A DNA stretch of 64,000 nt from Dasypus novemcinctus. Lineage: Eukaryota; Chordata; Mammalia; Cingulata; Dasypodidae. The first letter of the stretch is position 1. The number at the start of each line of letters is the position of its first letter. Below the pieces are notes generated by a model. The model was not told the DNA's origin. It searched no databases and saw nothing but the letters and a program-made list of their open reading frames with translations. Positions 1 to 12,875 of this stretch are shown piece by piece. Location: NCBI RefSeq assembly GCF_030445035.2, contig NC_080695.1, positions 310,001 to 374,000 of the forward strand. The letters are read 5' to 3'. A program made the position numbers and the translations under genes.

Positions 1-502
1 AATACACCAAATGTAAGATAAGGAATATAGCTGGTAGTAATATTTTGACATTACTCTAGCATAGTTTGTGACAAATGTTTCACACCAATGCAAAGAGTTG
101 GTGGAGGGGGGTGACGTGTGAGACCCCTGTGTGATATAAGTTTATTTTGTAAGTTCGCAATCTTGACTATACTCTTACTGTTTATGTGTGTTCATGTATG
201 AATGATATACTTCAATAAAAAATAAAAGAAAATTTTTAAAAAGCTGAGTTTGGCTTAGAGAGAGGCCACATTTGAGCACCATGGAGGCTCTCAGGAGGTA
301 ACTCTTAGGCACCCTACAACACTAAGGTATGTTGCAATATCAAGAGCAAAAGGCTCATAAGCATAGTAGTCAGTGTCTAAGGCCCATCAGTGGACCATCC
401 TTCTTCACTAGTCATTGCCTCCGTACTTGGGGGAGTGTTGCTGCTCCATTAGAGAATGTGGCAGGGCTCCCCAGGATAGGATGGGAATTTGATATTCCTT
501 TG
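1..502. repeat. Left arm of a 502-bp near-identical inverted duplication (arm A)
   Basis: The reverse complement of this stretch lies at 27742-28243 with no gaps. By eye I find one mismatch, at about position 192. The arm contains two repeat pieces: a short element ending in an A-rich AATAAA tail near 238, and part of a minus-strand L1 3' UTR from about 239 onward. The match ends at 502. The L1 3' UTR sequence continues on this side but not on the right, so this arm's inner neighbour looks ancestral. The match may extend upstream of the window. Confidence 0.9.
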
Positions 503-715
503 GTCGTTGTGTGAATCTCTACCCACTGTGGCAATGCCCCATGAACATTTGATCGTATTTATATGCCTTACATGTATGCCCAGGTGAACTTCCTCCCATG
601 AGACCCCGTCACTGACACCCCATACCAATGATCCTCCCCTGCCATAGTTGTAAACCTTTGTGATCCAAAATTTCTTCAAAAGTGAAAGAAAGAATATGGC
701 CAAATTCAATTAATA
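239..715 (-). mobile_element. L1 3' UTR fragment, minus strand
   Basis: In reverse complement this resembles the stretch around 54030-54600 of the long 3' UTR of the nearly complete L1 in this window. It shares the 'aaactcagc' block, the block beginning 'cctcctg' and the order of landmarks. It has no coding capacity; short open frames across it are incidental. Confidence 0.7.
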
Positions 716-1560
716 AGAAAATGAGAGAGTCATGATGAGTTTAAACATATGAAATAAAATACATAATAATTTAGAAAAACTAAAACTAAAATAAAGTAAA
801 AAAAATTGGGATATTAAAAAAATAAAAAATATTTAAAAAATTTTTTCACCTTTTGCCTTTCATCACTGTAAAACTGTTGTCCAGTACATAAAGTGGCATT
901 TTCTTCCATTTCTTCCTCAGTGTCTTACTTTTTTACATTTTGTCTTCAAAGAAATTTTAGATCACAGTAAAGTCACAAACAGAACATAAGGGATTCCCAA
1001 GTACCCAACATCCTCTCCCTTTTCCCCCTTCCCTATTAATAACCTATTTATATGTGGGTGATATATTTGTGACAACTGATGTACAACTATTGAAACATAG
1101 CTACTAACCATGGTCATTAGTTCACATTATGGTTTACATTTTAGATCATATGCTTTTATAGATTGTTTATGAAATTCAGCATGGCCTGTATCCATCATGG
1201 CAAGATCAGGCAGAGCACTTCCACTGCCCTAACTAGCCCCTCTTCCATCTATTTTATTCCTCCCTCCCCTCCCTCAGGGCCTAGAGTGACCACCAGGCTT
1301 GACTCCTCAAAGGACAAGTTTCACAGATACTTGCCACAACACTGAGGGCTGGACACACTGGCCTGTCCTTCCCTGTAGGAGCCGCCCATGCTCTCGGGAG
1401 ACGCCCTCCCACTGTTTGGGAACACATTGGGCCTCCCTGGGATAGGAGTCCAACTCCTTCCCACTCATTATTTTTTATTTTTATTTTGTGTGTGTGTGTG
1501 TGTGCACATTTACTGAGTTTTATTTATTCCATGTCACATTGTAATTTATTTTTTATTTTT
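716..1560. repeat. AT-rich spacer and old L1-type 3' end
   Basis: 716-870 is A/T-rich low-complexity sequence. About 930-1370 resembles 18095-18415 (same orientation), sharing 'cttcaaagaa', a 'ggattccca' block and a 'gatcaggcagag' block, so both are copies of one interspersed repeat that looks like an old L1 3' end. 1488-1503 is a short GT run. I see no gene. Confidence 0.55.
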
Positions 1561-1870
1561 TTACACTTTTTAGTTAAAGTTAATAGATCATGAAGAATGT
1601 TATATTAAAAAACATAAGAAAACATAAAAAACATAAGATAAGAGGTTCTCATATGTCCCACTCCCCATCCCCCCACAATATCATTTTTGTAAATTGTATT
1701 TTTTTTGAAGATAAATACATCACAAAAAATATTACGTTAAAAAATATGAGGTTTCCATATACTCCACACACCCCCACTCCTCCCACGCCAACAACCTCCT
1801 CCATCATTGTGGCATACTCATTATACTCGGTGAACATATTTTGCACAAAATGTAAACCAAAAGGAAACCA
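1561..1870 (-). mobile_element. L1 3'-terminal fragments, minus strand
   Basis: Two short pieces start with the poly(T)/'gttacattaaaaaa' signature that marks the 3' ends of the L1 family in this window in reverse orientation (compare 32450-32560). Each is followed by the typical 'ccacac..cccactcctccca' block. There is no coding content. Confidence 0.6.
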
Positions 1871-3965
1871 TGTTTGATAGCTATGATTCAAAATCCGTAC
1901 ATCAGCTGCAGCAAATATAACATGAACATGTAAAAAGATCGTTGCTGGGGAAAGGGGAAAAGGGTTTGATGTTGGATATATGGGAGTCCCCTGTATTCTA
2001 ATGTGAATTACTGTGATCTAAAACTTTTTTGAAGACAAAATTAAAAATTAGAAGAAAAAAAAAGAAAGGATGTAGACACTGAGGAAGAAATGAAAGAAAG
2101 GGCCCTGGCAACTTTCAAACAGGGCAACACCTATTACAGTGATAAAAGGAAAAATGTTTGAAACAAACCTTTAGAATAGTTTTCATTTTATTAATACACC
2201 AATTTATTTTTAATTTATTTTAGTATTTCTAAATTAGTATGTATTCTCTTTCTAAACTTTGAACCCATCACTATATTTCCATTTCTTATGAAGTGAATTT
2301 GGCAGTATATTAGGCTTCATTGTTGAAGAAGTTTGGACCACAGAGAGGGTCAATTAAAGCAGGGGAGGAACCCTGGTGTGGGGCGTTACTGATGAGGGGC
2401 ACATGGGTGGGGGGATTTCTACAGGGCATGAATACAGGGGACATAAAAATGTTCTGATATATGTTGTGTATTTTCATAGTGGTTACAGTTACAAATGTCA
2501 ACTGAAGGAGTGCAGAGTTCCTACCCAGGGGAGGTCTGTCACATTTCCCAATGGAACAGCAATAATCCCCCAAGTGCAACGGCAAAGACCAACAAGGAAG
2601 GATGGTCCAATAATGAGCCCTTGACATTGATGGCTATGCTTATGAGCCTGTGTGCTTGAAATATGAACTAGGCCCAGAGCTGCAGGGTGCCTAAGAGTTA
2701 CCTCCTGAGAACCTTCATGTTGTACAAATGTGGGCACTCTCTAAGCCAAACTCAGCCTGTAAATGCATTACCTTCCTGCCCACTGTGGGACATGACTCCC
2801 AAGGATGTGCCTCCCTGGCATTGAGGTATTACAAGCAATCACTGGCTGGTGATGCAACTAGAAAGAGACCTGGAATAAAAGGGTCAACTCAGACCAGTAG
2901 AATAACTCAGCGTGCATGTTGGATCAAGTCTTACAAACTGCATTTTCACTTTGAATAAAAGGGGGAAATGGCAAAGTGAAATGAGTTTATATGGCTAAGA
3001 GTCTTCCAAAAAGAGTTGGGAAGTCTTGAGAAGGGTCACGCTTAAGCACACCTCAGCAGGACCCCAAAGAGAGCCAAAGTAGATACAACCCTAGGTGCCG
3101 GTTGTCCTGAAGGCCATGGAGATCCACAGGGCACATGGTCATGGCAGATGGATTTGGAGTTCTGTGCCATGTCAGAGGGCCCTGTTCTGGAATTTGTGCT
3201 CCTGACTGTGATGGAGCTGGACCCAGATGTGACCTTCCTAAACATGCCTCTTCTGTCACTTTTACTGAACCTGTGGTTGGCGTTAGGGTTGGTACATACT
3301 CAGGGGACTTGAATCTCTGGAATGTCCATGTGCCAGCTGGACCCTGAGTGTAAGCAGAGTTGTGACTCCTATTCTGTGAATCACTGGACTTACCCAGGTA
3401 AGCTAACAGGGAGATGAAGATGATCAACCACCACACCAGTGAACTAAGAGTGCTTACAACTCCAAGCAGAGGCATTGCATCCATCATCCATGTGGAAGCT
3501 AAGCCCTCTCTTGATCTAGAGCTGGAGTGGACATTACCATCCCAGGGTCCACAGAATGGAGGAATAAATTATGCATTAGAGTGGACTTATGGATATTCTA
3601 CTTTAAAACTATTGTGACTAGTAATACAAGAAATTGTAGCATTGAGGTGGAGATATTGGCCACAGTAGATGCTGAGGGCAGAGTGAGGGAAGAAGAGATG
3701 TGATGTGTGGGCATTTTTGGGACTTTGAGTTGTCCTAAATGATATTGCAGGGTCAGATGCTGAACTTTATATATCCTGCCATAACCCACTGAATGTACTG
3801 GGGGAGAATGTGAATTACAGGTAAACTATTAGCTATGTGGTGCAGCAGTGTTCTGAAATGTGTTCCCGCTCATTATGTGGGTCTCCCCCACTGATACAAC
3901 CTGCTATGACAAAATGACCATGCATACATTCTCTAGAAGCCTGCCTCAGGTGTGCCCTATCCCAA
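1871..3965 (+). mobile_element. 5'-truncated L1 3' UTR, plus strand
   Basis: The order of blocks follows the 3' UTR of the full L1 at 53850-55700: a 'gggagt' block, the AAAGGATGT block, 'gaacccatcactata', then the 'ccaaactcagc' and 'acatgact' blocks, then an 'agagtgcttacaact' block. It is older and more diverged than that copy and lacks ORF1 and ORF2. The end near 3965 has no clear poly(A). Confidence 0.65.
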
Positions 3966-6900
3966 CACCCTAAACCAGTAGCCCTTCCTTGGATGTTGCC
4001 AAAAGTGCTTTCTCAACATTGTAGTTTCAACCACATACCTGCGAATCCCCAGTGTTCACCTGCTCCCTCCCCCAACCCTCCCCCCAGTTCCATGGACAAT
4101 CCAACCCACCCTCCCTACCCTAGGCCCCTGTCAAGCTTGCACCACCCAACCCAAAGTATCAACACACCCCTATCATACCCCTTCACTGCACACCTGCTCA
4201 CTTCCATCTTATCATGGATTTCACCCATATGTGTGTTGGCTCACAGACTTCTCCTTTCCTATGTCCTGTAACCCTGCCTTCCAGTCTCTAGCTCTCTGAG
4301 TCAGCTTGATTTGCTTAATTAATATCAGAGAGGTCATGTAGTATTTGTCCTTCAATGCCTGGCTTGCTTCACTCAACATAAGGTCTTCAAGTTTCATCCA
4401 TGTGTTAACACTGCATTCCTTCTTAGAGCTGAGTGGTATTCCATTGTATGTATATACCACATTTTGTTGATCCATTCACCTGTTGATGGGCATTTGGGTT
4501 GATTCCAACTTTTGGCAATACTGAATAATGCTGCTCTGAACAGTGGTGTGCATATATCTGTGTGTGTCCTTCCTTTCAATTCAGTGGAATTGCTGGATCA
4601 TACGGCAGCTCTATAGTTAGTTTTCTGAGGAATGGCCAAATTGTCCGCCACAATGGCTGGACCATTCTACATTCCCACCAGCAGTGTTTGAGGGTTCCCA
4701 TGCCTCCACATCCCCTCCAACACTTGTAGTGCTCTCTTTTTTTAATAACTGCCAGTCTCATGGGTGTAAGATGGTATCTCGTTGTAGTTTTTCTTTGCAT
4801 TTCCCTAATAGCTTGTGATGTTCAGCATCTTTTCATGTATTTTTATCCATTTGTATTTCTTCTTTGGAGAAGCATCTGTTCAAATAAATCACTTGTCCAT
4901 TTCTTAAAAAGGTTGTTTGTCTTTTTACTTTTGAGATATAGGGTTTCTTTCTATACGCTGGATATATAGGCCCCTATCAGGTGTATGGTTACCAAATGTT
5001 TTCTCCCTTTGTGTAGGCTGTCTTTTCATTTTCTTGACAAACTATTTTGACATGCAAAAGGTTTTAATTTTGAGGAGGTCCCATCTATCTATTTTTTCTT
5101 TCGCTGGTCCTGCTTTGGGTGTGAAGTTCATGAAACAATTTCCTGTTACAATGTTCAAAAATGCTTCCCTATGTTATCTTCCAAGGTTTTTATGGTCCTG
5201 GCTCTTCTATTTAGATCTTTGATCCATTTGAGTTGATTTTTGTATAAAGTGTGAGTTGGTGTTCCTCTCTCATTCTTTTGGATACCCAGTTGTCCAAGCA
5301 CCATTTGTTGAAGAGGCCATTCTCTCCCAGCTGAGTGGGCTAGGTGTCCTTGCTGAACATCAGATGACTGTATCTGTGAGGATCTATGCCAGAACTCTCA
5401 GTTATCTTCCATAGGTCAGTAGGTCTATCCTTGTGCCACTGCCATGCACTTTTGACCACTGTGGCTTTTTAGTGTCCTTTCAAGTCAGGTAGTGTGATTC
5501 CATTGATTTCATTATTCTTTTTCAATATGTCTTTGGCTATTCAGGGCCACTTGCCCTTCCAAATACATTTCATAGTTTTTCCAATGCTGAAAAAGAATGC
5601 TGTTGATTTTTATTGGGATTGCATTACGTCTGTAGATTAGTTTGGGTAGTATAGACATCTTAACAATATTTAGTCTTCCTATCCATGAACAGGGAATATT
5701 CTTCCATTTATTTAAATCTTTGATTTCTTTTCACAGTATTGTGTCATTTTCTGTGTATAAGTCAGGTACATCTTTAGTCAAATTTATTCGTAGTATTTGA
5801 ATTTTTTTAGTTACTAATGTAAATTGCATTTCTCCCTTGCTTTCCTCCTCAGATTGCTCACTATTGGTTTACAGAAATGCTACTGAGTTTTGTGCATTGA
5901 TCTTATACCCTGAGACTTTTCTGAACTCATGTACCTGTTCTAGAAGCTTTGTTGGAGATTTCTCAGGTATTCTATGCATAGGGTCATGTCATCAGCAAAC
6001 AGTGAAATTTTTACTTCTTCCATTCCAATTTGGATTCCTTTTATGTCTTTTTCTTGCCTCAGTCCTCGAGCAAGTTCTAACACTATGTTAAAGAGGTGGT
6101 GTGATAGTGGGCAGCCTTGTGTCGTTCCCAGCTTTCAGGATTTCACCATTGTATATGTGAGCAGTGGGTTTTTTTATTTATACCCTTTATCATGTTCAGA
6201 AAGTTTCCTTCACTTCCTATCTTTCGCAGTGTATTTATCAGGAAAGGGTGCTGTATTTTGTCAAATGTTTTTTGTATCTACAGAGGTGGTCATGTGATTG
6301 TTCTCTTTTGATCTGTTTCTGTGATGTGTTACACTGATTGATTTTCTGATGTTGAAGTATCCTTGCACACCCAGGATGAAGCCCACTTGGTCTTAGTATA
6401 TAATTCGTTTGGTGTGTTGTTGAATATGATTAGCAAGTATTTTGTTGAGGATTTTAGCTTCTAGGTTCATTAGAGAGATTGGTCTGTAATTTTCCTTTCT
6501 CGTGGCATCTTTGTTTGGCTTTGGTATTAGGGTAATGTTGGCATCATAGTGTTAGGCAGTGTTCCTTCTATGTCTATTTCCTGGAGGAATTTAAGCAGGA
6601 TTGGTGTTAGTTCTTTCCAGAACGTTTGGTGGAATTCGCCCCTGAAGGGCTCTGGCCCAGGGCTCTTCTCAGTTGGGAGGTTTTTAATGACTGATTCTAT
6701 CTCTTTATTTGTGATTGGACTGTTGAGTTCATCAGTTTCTTCTGGTGCTAATGTAGGCTGCTTACGTGTTTCTAGGAATTTATCCATTTCCTCTGAATTG
6801 TCCTTCTTGTTGGCATATAATTTTTCAAAGTCTCCTGTTATGATACTGTTTATTTCTGTAGGGCCAGTGGTGACACCCCCTCCTCATTTCTCCTTTTGTG

Positions 6901-7222
6901 TACTTGCATCTTCTCTCTATTCTTCTTTGCTAGTGTAGCTAAGAGTTTTTCGATTTTATTGATCTTCTTGAAGAACAAGCTTTTGCTTGTGTGTATTTTT
7001 CTAGTGCTTTTTTGTTCTCTTTCACACTGTTCTGCTCTAGTTCTTGTTGTTTTCTGCTCTCTGCTTCCTCTGGGGTTAGCTTGTTGTTCTGTTTCTAATT
7101 CCTCCCGGTGTGTGTTTAGGTCCTCAATTGTAGCTCTTTCTTTTTCTTTGATATGTGCATTTATGGGTATGACTTTCCCTCTCAGTACAGTTCTGACGCA
7201 TCACATAGGGTTTTCTTTTTAA
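3966..7222 (-). mobile_element. L1 element, minus strand, 5'-truncated (ORF2 remnant and 3' end)
   Basis: Translated on the minus strand this gives L1 ORF2 fragments in the expected order. The reverse-transcriptase N-terminal part is near 6787-6527 (a 'NLPTEKSPGPE' block). The C-terminal cysteine-rich segment is near 4800-4576 ('CWRGCGG', then 'HCWWEC'). The last ORF2 codons are near 4475-4330 ('[17 protein letters not shown]'). Frameshifts and stops interrupt the frame throughout, so it is not active. The 3' UTR runs from about 4320 to 3966. The 5' side is cut at about 7222, where a SINE begins, so the endonuclease domain and ORF1 are absent. Confidence 0.85.
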
Positions 7223-7590
7223 GATTTGTTTATTTATTTCTCCCCCCTCCCTACGTTGTCTGCTCTCTGAGTCCATCCGCTGTGCGTTCTTCTGTGTCTA
7301 CTTGTGTTCTCATTAGGTGGCTCAGGGAACTGATCCAAGACCTTCCAGAGTGGGGGAGAGGTGATCATTCTCTCACTCCACCTCATCTCCCTGGTCTGCT
7401 ACATCTCTTATTGTCTCTCTTCTGTGTCTCTTTTTTTGCATCCTCTTGCTGCAGGAGGTCCCTGCACGGGCCAGAACTCCTGCCAGGGGCAGCACCCCGG
7501 CACGGGCCAGCACTCTGGGTGGGCCAGCTCACCACATGGCCAGCTCGCCTTCACCAGGAGGCCCTTGGCCTCCAGCCCTGAGGGCTGACT
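7223..7590 (-). mobile_element. DAS-type (xenarthran tRNA-derived) SINE, minus strand
   Basis: Starts with the reversed A-rich tail ('ttttt', 'atttatttatt') followed by 'gttgtctgctctct' and 'ctgtgtctctttttttgca', and closes with a 'ccaggaggccc' block near 7553 that corresponds to the tRNA-like head. This is the tail-body-head order of the long DAS SINE known from Xenarthra. It abuts the 5' cut of the L1 next to it. This SINE family is the main reason for calling the host a xenarthran. Confidence 0.7.
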
Positions 7591-10440
7591 GGGTGCCTGG
7601 GGACGCAGGGCCCAGAAGTGAGCAGGGCCCCCTGGGGCACTTGTCCGCAAGCGGAGGAAACAGAAGGGGGGTATTGGGGGGTCTAAACGCCCCAGAGGGT
7701 GGGGCTGCTGGGCCCGCGGGCTGGGGGTCCCAGGGACAGGAGAAAGAAGCCCTCCCAGTCCCCACCCGGACCCAGGGCCCACGCCCCCGCGGGCCAGAGC
7801 CTCGCGGGTGTGCGCCAGCCCCGGGCCCCTGGCCGCCTGCCCTCCCCTTGCCCGTGACCACGTGCTCTCCCCAGGCCGCACCCGCCACGCAGCGGGCCCG
7901 AGAGGGGGGGAGGGCCAGGGGCAGGTGAGGGGACACAGCACCGCGGGGCCAGGGGCGGGCACGGGGCGCGGGCGGGCGCGCGGTCTCGGGTGGGGACGAG
8001 GGTGGGGCGGTTCCCCCGACGCAGGGGCAGCGCGGGAGGGTCCCGGGGCCGTCCCTGCTGGGCACGAAACGCCGACGACGCCCCAGGAAGGGGGGCGCCC
8101 CCCCACAAGGTCCCTCCTGCTGCCCCAGGACCTTGGCCCGCCCCCGAGGCCACCAGGGCCCCCCCTCCCACCCGCCGCCTTCCAGTGCTTGGCTCCCGGC
8201 CCCGGGGAGGGTCCTTCCCATTGGCTGACCCCCAGTCATGTGACTTCTCCAAGTCCGAGGGAGACCCCCCAGGAGGGCGCCCCAAACTCAGGGAGGGCTC
8301 AGGGGCTGGACACGCACACAGGGACAAGCGGGCAGCGTGGCCCAGCGCAGACCCCTGCGGGCCTGGGGGGCGGGGCCTGAGGCGGAGGAGGGGGAGGGGA
8401 CCCAGGTGGGGGCCACGGGGCGAGGCCGGGTGCGTGGGCGCTGGGCGCGGGCCATGGAGGCCTGGCTGGGGCGGGGGCGGGGCGTGTGGGCTCCCACGTG
8501 CTTGCAGCTGTGAGAGCCTCGGGAGAGGCGGGCTGGGGACTCTCTCCCCGCGTGTCCCTGTCTTATTTCCAGAAGCCACCAGAGCCCCCCACCCCCAACT
8601 CGAGCCCCGGTGTCAGCACCCTGGGGGCCATAAGGGGACGGGGAGAGCCCTGGGGAGAGGGGAGGCGGGTGACCCCGCCCCTGGACCCGGGTGGACCTGA
8701 GCCTTTAAAACCTGAAATGCCACGTGGGCTCCGAAAGGGGCTCCTGGCAGGGACTGGGGGTGAAGCCCTGGGTGTCCCCAAAAGCTGAGCTCTGCCTCCG
8801 GGGTCCTCAGCAGGCGGCACGGGGGTGAGGGGCTGCCAGGCCCCCGAGAGCATTTCCTGACTTGCCTGTGACCCAGCAGCGCAGTGTGGGGGGTGAGGAG
8901 GAGTGCCCGGGCCCCCTCCCCAGCCCCGGAAGCCCAGGACGGCCGTGTGGAGACCCCCACGGGCTACGCAGCCCCCCAAGGCCCCTCGGGGATCCCTGTG
9001 TGGAGGGAGAGCCCTGTGACCTGGACTCGGTGAGCACTGCCCTGGGAGCACCAGCTGAGGAGGCCCCTCGGGGATGAGCGCGTGGCCCGTCCTTCCCACC
9101 CGCGGCCCCTCATGCGAGTCCTGCGGGTCTGTGGGGGTTAGGTAGGGGCAGAGCAGGTGGGAGTGGGAGACCCCACCCGGGAGGAAGCCGGGCCCGGCAA
9201 GCCCCCTCCTCAGTATAGACCCCAAAGAGCCAGAGCAGACTCAGGCCCCAGCCACGCAGCCCTTGCACGCCCGCCCTCGCACACCAGCCTGCACACACCA
9301 GCTCACAGCAGCATCCTCGCAATCGCCCGCAGGCGGAAGCACCCACACGTCCATCCGTGCCCCAGGGATGAACAAGATGTGCCCGTCCCCACCCGGGACG
9401 TGAACCAAGGGCGGAGGTGCTGGCCGGGCCTCCGCCCGATGCGCCCTGAAGACAGGGTGCTGGGGAGACGGCAGGGAGGGCCTGTGCGCATCCAGGCTCC
9501 AGCGGCCTCAGGTAGACGCTCCCAGGAGGCAGGAAGGAGATTCGAGGTGACGGGTGGGGAGGAAGGGGGAGATACTGCTCAGGCGGTGGGGGCTTCTGTG
9601 GGGGCAGGCGGTGGGGACAAGGGCACGACACTGACACTACTGAGCCCGCTGAATGTAGCTCCACAGTGGTCTAGTGGAAAATGGTGTCTTGTTCCCCATG
9701 AGATGAAATATAAACTAGGAAAGATGGAAAAAAGGAGGAGAAACTAGCCATGGGTCTGTGCCCCCTGCCCTTGGCTCACCCCCAGCCCAGCCCCCTCCAC
9801 CAGCGTCACCCCTAGAGACACAGGCTCTGGGCTCAGGGTGCCTCGAGAGGGCCAGGCAGGGCGCGCAGCAGAGACCCAAGTCCACGCTGGGGGCCCTGCT
9901 GGCCAATGCAGCCTCACACGGTGGATCTTGGGGGCCACGGCGCACCCGACATGTCCACGGGATGAGCTGCGGAGGGGTCGGTGTACCAGATGGGACTTTT
10001 AAATCCAAAGCTGTGAATTTGGTGCCAGGACAGGAGGACATCTCGAGACGTGGCTGGGGACATGGCCCAGCGGGGAAGGGTGGGAGGAGCGGTGGGGGAC
10101 GCAGGGGCCACCAGCTCCCGCCCTCCACACCAAGGGGTCCGCCGGGGGCCTGTCCCTGTTAGCTCCACACCTGCTCTGGGAAAGAGGAGGAGGAAGGAGA
10201 GAAAAAAGGGAAGGACAATAGAAAAGGGGGCGAGAAGGTAAGAGGGGACGGAGAGGGACGGCAGGGGTCTCGTGCTGGCCACAACACTGAGGCCCGAGCC
10301 CCTCACCATGGCCAGTGTTGCTGGGGCAGCAACCCAGAAGCCCCCCTGCCCACCTGGGCACCCCTGGAAGGCTCCCCGAAGTGGCCCTGGCACCCCAGGT
10401 GCTCCCCCAGTCCACACACGCCACCGCCATGAGTGAATTC
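7591..10440. other. GC-rich intergenic sequence, no gene recognised
   Basis: Very GC-rich, with a CpG-dense core around 7900-8110 and 8340-8480. Long open frames occur on both strands, but they overlap each other, lack splice or family signatures and are what stop-poor GC-rich sequence produces. I recognise no protease exon, RNA gene or repeat family. The CpG-dense core could be a CpG island, but I see no promoter-gene pairing for it. Confidence 0.5.
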
Positions 10441-10447
10441 TCCAGAG

Positions 10448-12771
10448 TTTAATGAGCCTCAGGTAGCACGTGGGGGTCCCTGGGGTCCTGGCCGCCGCCC
10501 CCAGCTCCCCCTGGGCACCCTCCCTGCTCGCCTTCCAGCTCAGGAGAGCGCGGGTGCTGGGAGTCCAGGGCAGGGGTGAGGAGGCAGGGCCAGCCAGATG
10601 GGGGAGGAAACGGGGTGTCTGCGAGGAAGGCGAGGGGCTTCCCCCCGCTGGCCGGGCCCGTGAGGGACGTACTGGGGACCCAGGCCACGCAGCTCGTCAC
10701 GCGGGTGTGCACCCCAGGGAGGCCCTGGTGGGCGCAGAAATGGCCCCAGCTCACGGCGCCCACCTGCAGCCAGGGGCAGCTCCAGCGGCAGACCAGGGGC
10801 CCCGGAGTCACGCTGTGGGGGGGAAAGGACTCACCCGACATTTCCCCTGCACCCACCCAGCCTGCACCCACCATCACAGGCTGGGGCCAACTCCACGGGC
10901 TGGGGGGGCACGGGAGAGGGGAACTGGACGGCACTGGGGGGGACCAGGGGCACTGGAGGGCGAGCTGAGGGGCACAGAAGGGGGCTGAGGGCACTGGAGG
11001 GGGAGCTGCGGGCAATGAAGGGAGACTGGGGGCACAAAAGGGGGCTGGGAGAGCATGGGAGGGAAAGGGTTGAGCTGGGGCACACAGAAGAGTGGGGCTG
11101 GGTTGCATTGAATGGGGAGTGGGGGTACAAAAAGGGGACTGGGGGCACAGAAGGGGGCCTGGGAGAGCATGGGAGGGAAAGGGCGGAGCTGGGGCGTATG
11201 GAAGTGGGGCTGGGGGCACCTGGCAGGCGTCGCGGCCGGCCCTCGACCTCTGCACGCACGCGTCGTCCCCGACGGCCCTCCCGATCTTGTCGCACAGCCG
11301 CCTGCAGTCCTCGGCCCCCACGACCGGCACGTCCACCTCCTGCAGGGGTGGGCCGGGGGCAGCGGCGCTGCGCGGAGGAACTGGGTGAGCCCGTGGGGCT
11401 GGCCAGGGGGCTCCTGCGCCTTCCTGACGACCGAGAAACGCCTTCCCCTCTGTGCTGGGTCCTCAGCGAATGGCGGGGACCCTGGGACTCAGTTTCCCCG
11501 TGTCTGCTCTGAATGGGATCCAGCCACAAGGCACCGAATGCCCCCCAGCTCTGCCACTCAAGGGGCGCAGGCCAGAAGTCCCCCCGCAGTGCCCCTCAGG
11601 GGGCGGGCTTCCCCGGCAGTAGCAGGATGTATGGGGGCCCCAACTCCACCCCAGAGCTGCACCCTCACTTCAAAGCCATCAGCCTCACCCCCCGCAGACG
11701 CCCCGGCACTGCAGAGGCCCCGGGCTGTCCCAGGGCAGGCCCAGTCCTGGACACTGCCCACCCAACCTGGGCTCCCACCCACCTCCTCCACGAAGGGGAC
11801 CCCCAGGCCCAAGGAGTCACCCATTTCAGTGAAGACCTCGTCCTGGCCTGCCCGCGGCCCCTGGCCCTCACTGTCGTCCACGACGTCCCCCAGCCGGTCC
11901 CCCAGCACGTCTTCCTGGCAGACACCCTGAGCGAGGCGGGGGGGGGGGGGGTCGACCAGCCTGATGGCCCCCAAGAGCACATCGGGGGCCTCCAGTTCCG
12001 GCAGGCGACGTCCCCGCCCCCCTCACAGACAGGCTGGCGTTGACCTTAGGGTGCCGGATGACCTGAGGCCCCCTCCTCAGCTGGTCGTGCTCCTAGAGCC
12101 TCAGCTGCCCACCTGGACCCTAAAGGCACAAGCTTCCAAATCTTCCCTGGTGGGGGGAGACCAGAAGCTTCTCAGAGGTGCTGGCTGGGGGCAGGGACCC
12201 AGGCTCAGTGCAGCAGCGGGGACCCCTCAGGGCCTGGGAGCCAGGCACCCACGAGCAGGTGAGGGGCCAGTCCTTGGGCATGGGGCCCTGAGCAAGCTCA
12301 GCTCAGTTCAAAGATGCACACCCTGCCTGTTCCTGTACTCCCCTGCCCCGTACCCCACCCGACACGGGGCACCCCTTGGAAGCCACTCACGGCTCCACGC
12401 ATTGGGCGGCGGTCAGCAGCCACTGGGGTGCACGAGTGAGCCCCCACACACGTGCTCCCACTGCCGAGAACTTTGATCATAGAACCTCAGGCTGACCTGC
12501 CACGGGGACTTCCTGCCCGAGACGTCATGTCCCCCCACGATGCCCCCAGCTTGTGCCCCGGGCCGGGATCTGGGGGAGCAGGTCAAGGGGGTGTCAGGGG
12601 CCAAGGCCACGATCTCCCCAAGCTCGGAGCAAGCCAAGCTCTTCCCCGCCTCCCGGCAGCTGCTCCCAGGGGCCCAGACAGCCAGGGCGGTGGTGGGGGT
12701 CAGGACTCACCTGGGGTCACGGCCATGGGGCCCCCCAGGCAGGGCGGGGCCAGGAGCAGCAGTCGCAGCAT
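10448..12771 (-). pseudogene. Mastin-like serine protease pseudogene (copy 1)
   Basis: All coding exons of a mastin/tryptase-type gene can be found on the minus strand. The signal-peptide exon is 12771-12711 (61 bp, the same length as in the intact genes, '[14 protein letters not shown]'). The IVGG exon is about 12569-12391, the Asp102 exon about 12148-11871, an exon ending 'GRDACQ' is 11367-11220, and the catalytic-serine exon starts at 10812. A polyadenylation signal (ATTAAA on the minus strand) is at 10453-10448. Lesions: phase mismatch at the start of the IVGG exon; a one-base loss in the 'GGSLVHP' stretch; catalytic His57 changed to Gln (12404-12402, CAC to CAA); several shifts in the third coding exon; and Gly193 to Arg plus a base loss in the GDSGGP stretch. 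It is closest to copy 3 at 22.6 kb. In human, mastin is also a pseudogene; dog and pig have active forms. Confidence 0.88.
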
Positions 12772-12868
12772 TGGGGAGAGGCGGGCGGGGAGCACTCGGC
12801 CTCTGGGGGGACGAGACGGGGGCAGCTTCCCTGGGACAGCGCGCTCTCCCCCGCCTCCAGGCTCAGCC

Positions 12869-12875
12869 CCTTATC
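12869..12875 (-). promoter_or_regulatory. TATA-like box of mastin pseudogene copy 1
   Basis: Reads GATAAGG on the minus strand, about 100 bp upstream of the ATG at 12771. The intact mastin-like gene, pseudogene copy 3 and the tryptase gene have GATAAAG, GATAAAG and GATAAAT in the corresponding place, so this is the decayed core promoter. Confidence 0.6.

Noticed and set aside
7408-8579. Several overlapping open frames of 190-300 codons on both strands
   Set aside because: Stop-poor GC-rich sequence; frames overlap in all directions and start inside a SINE. No domain is recognised.
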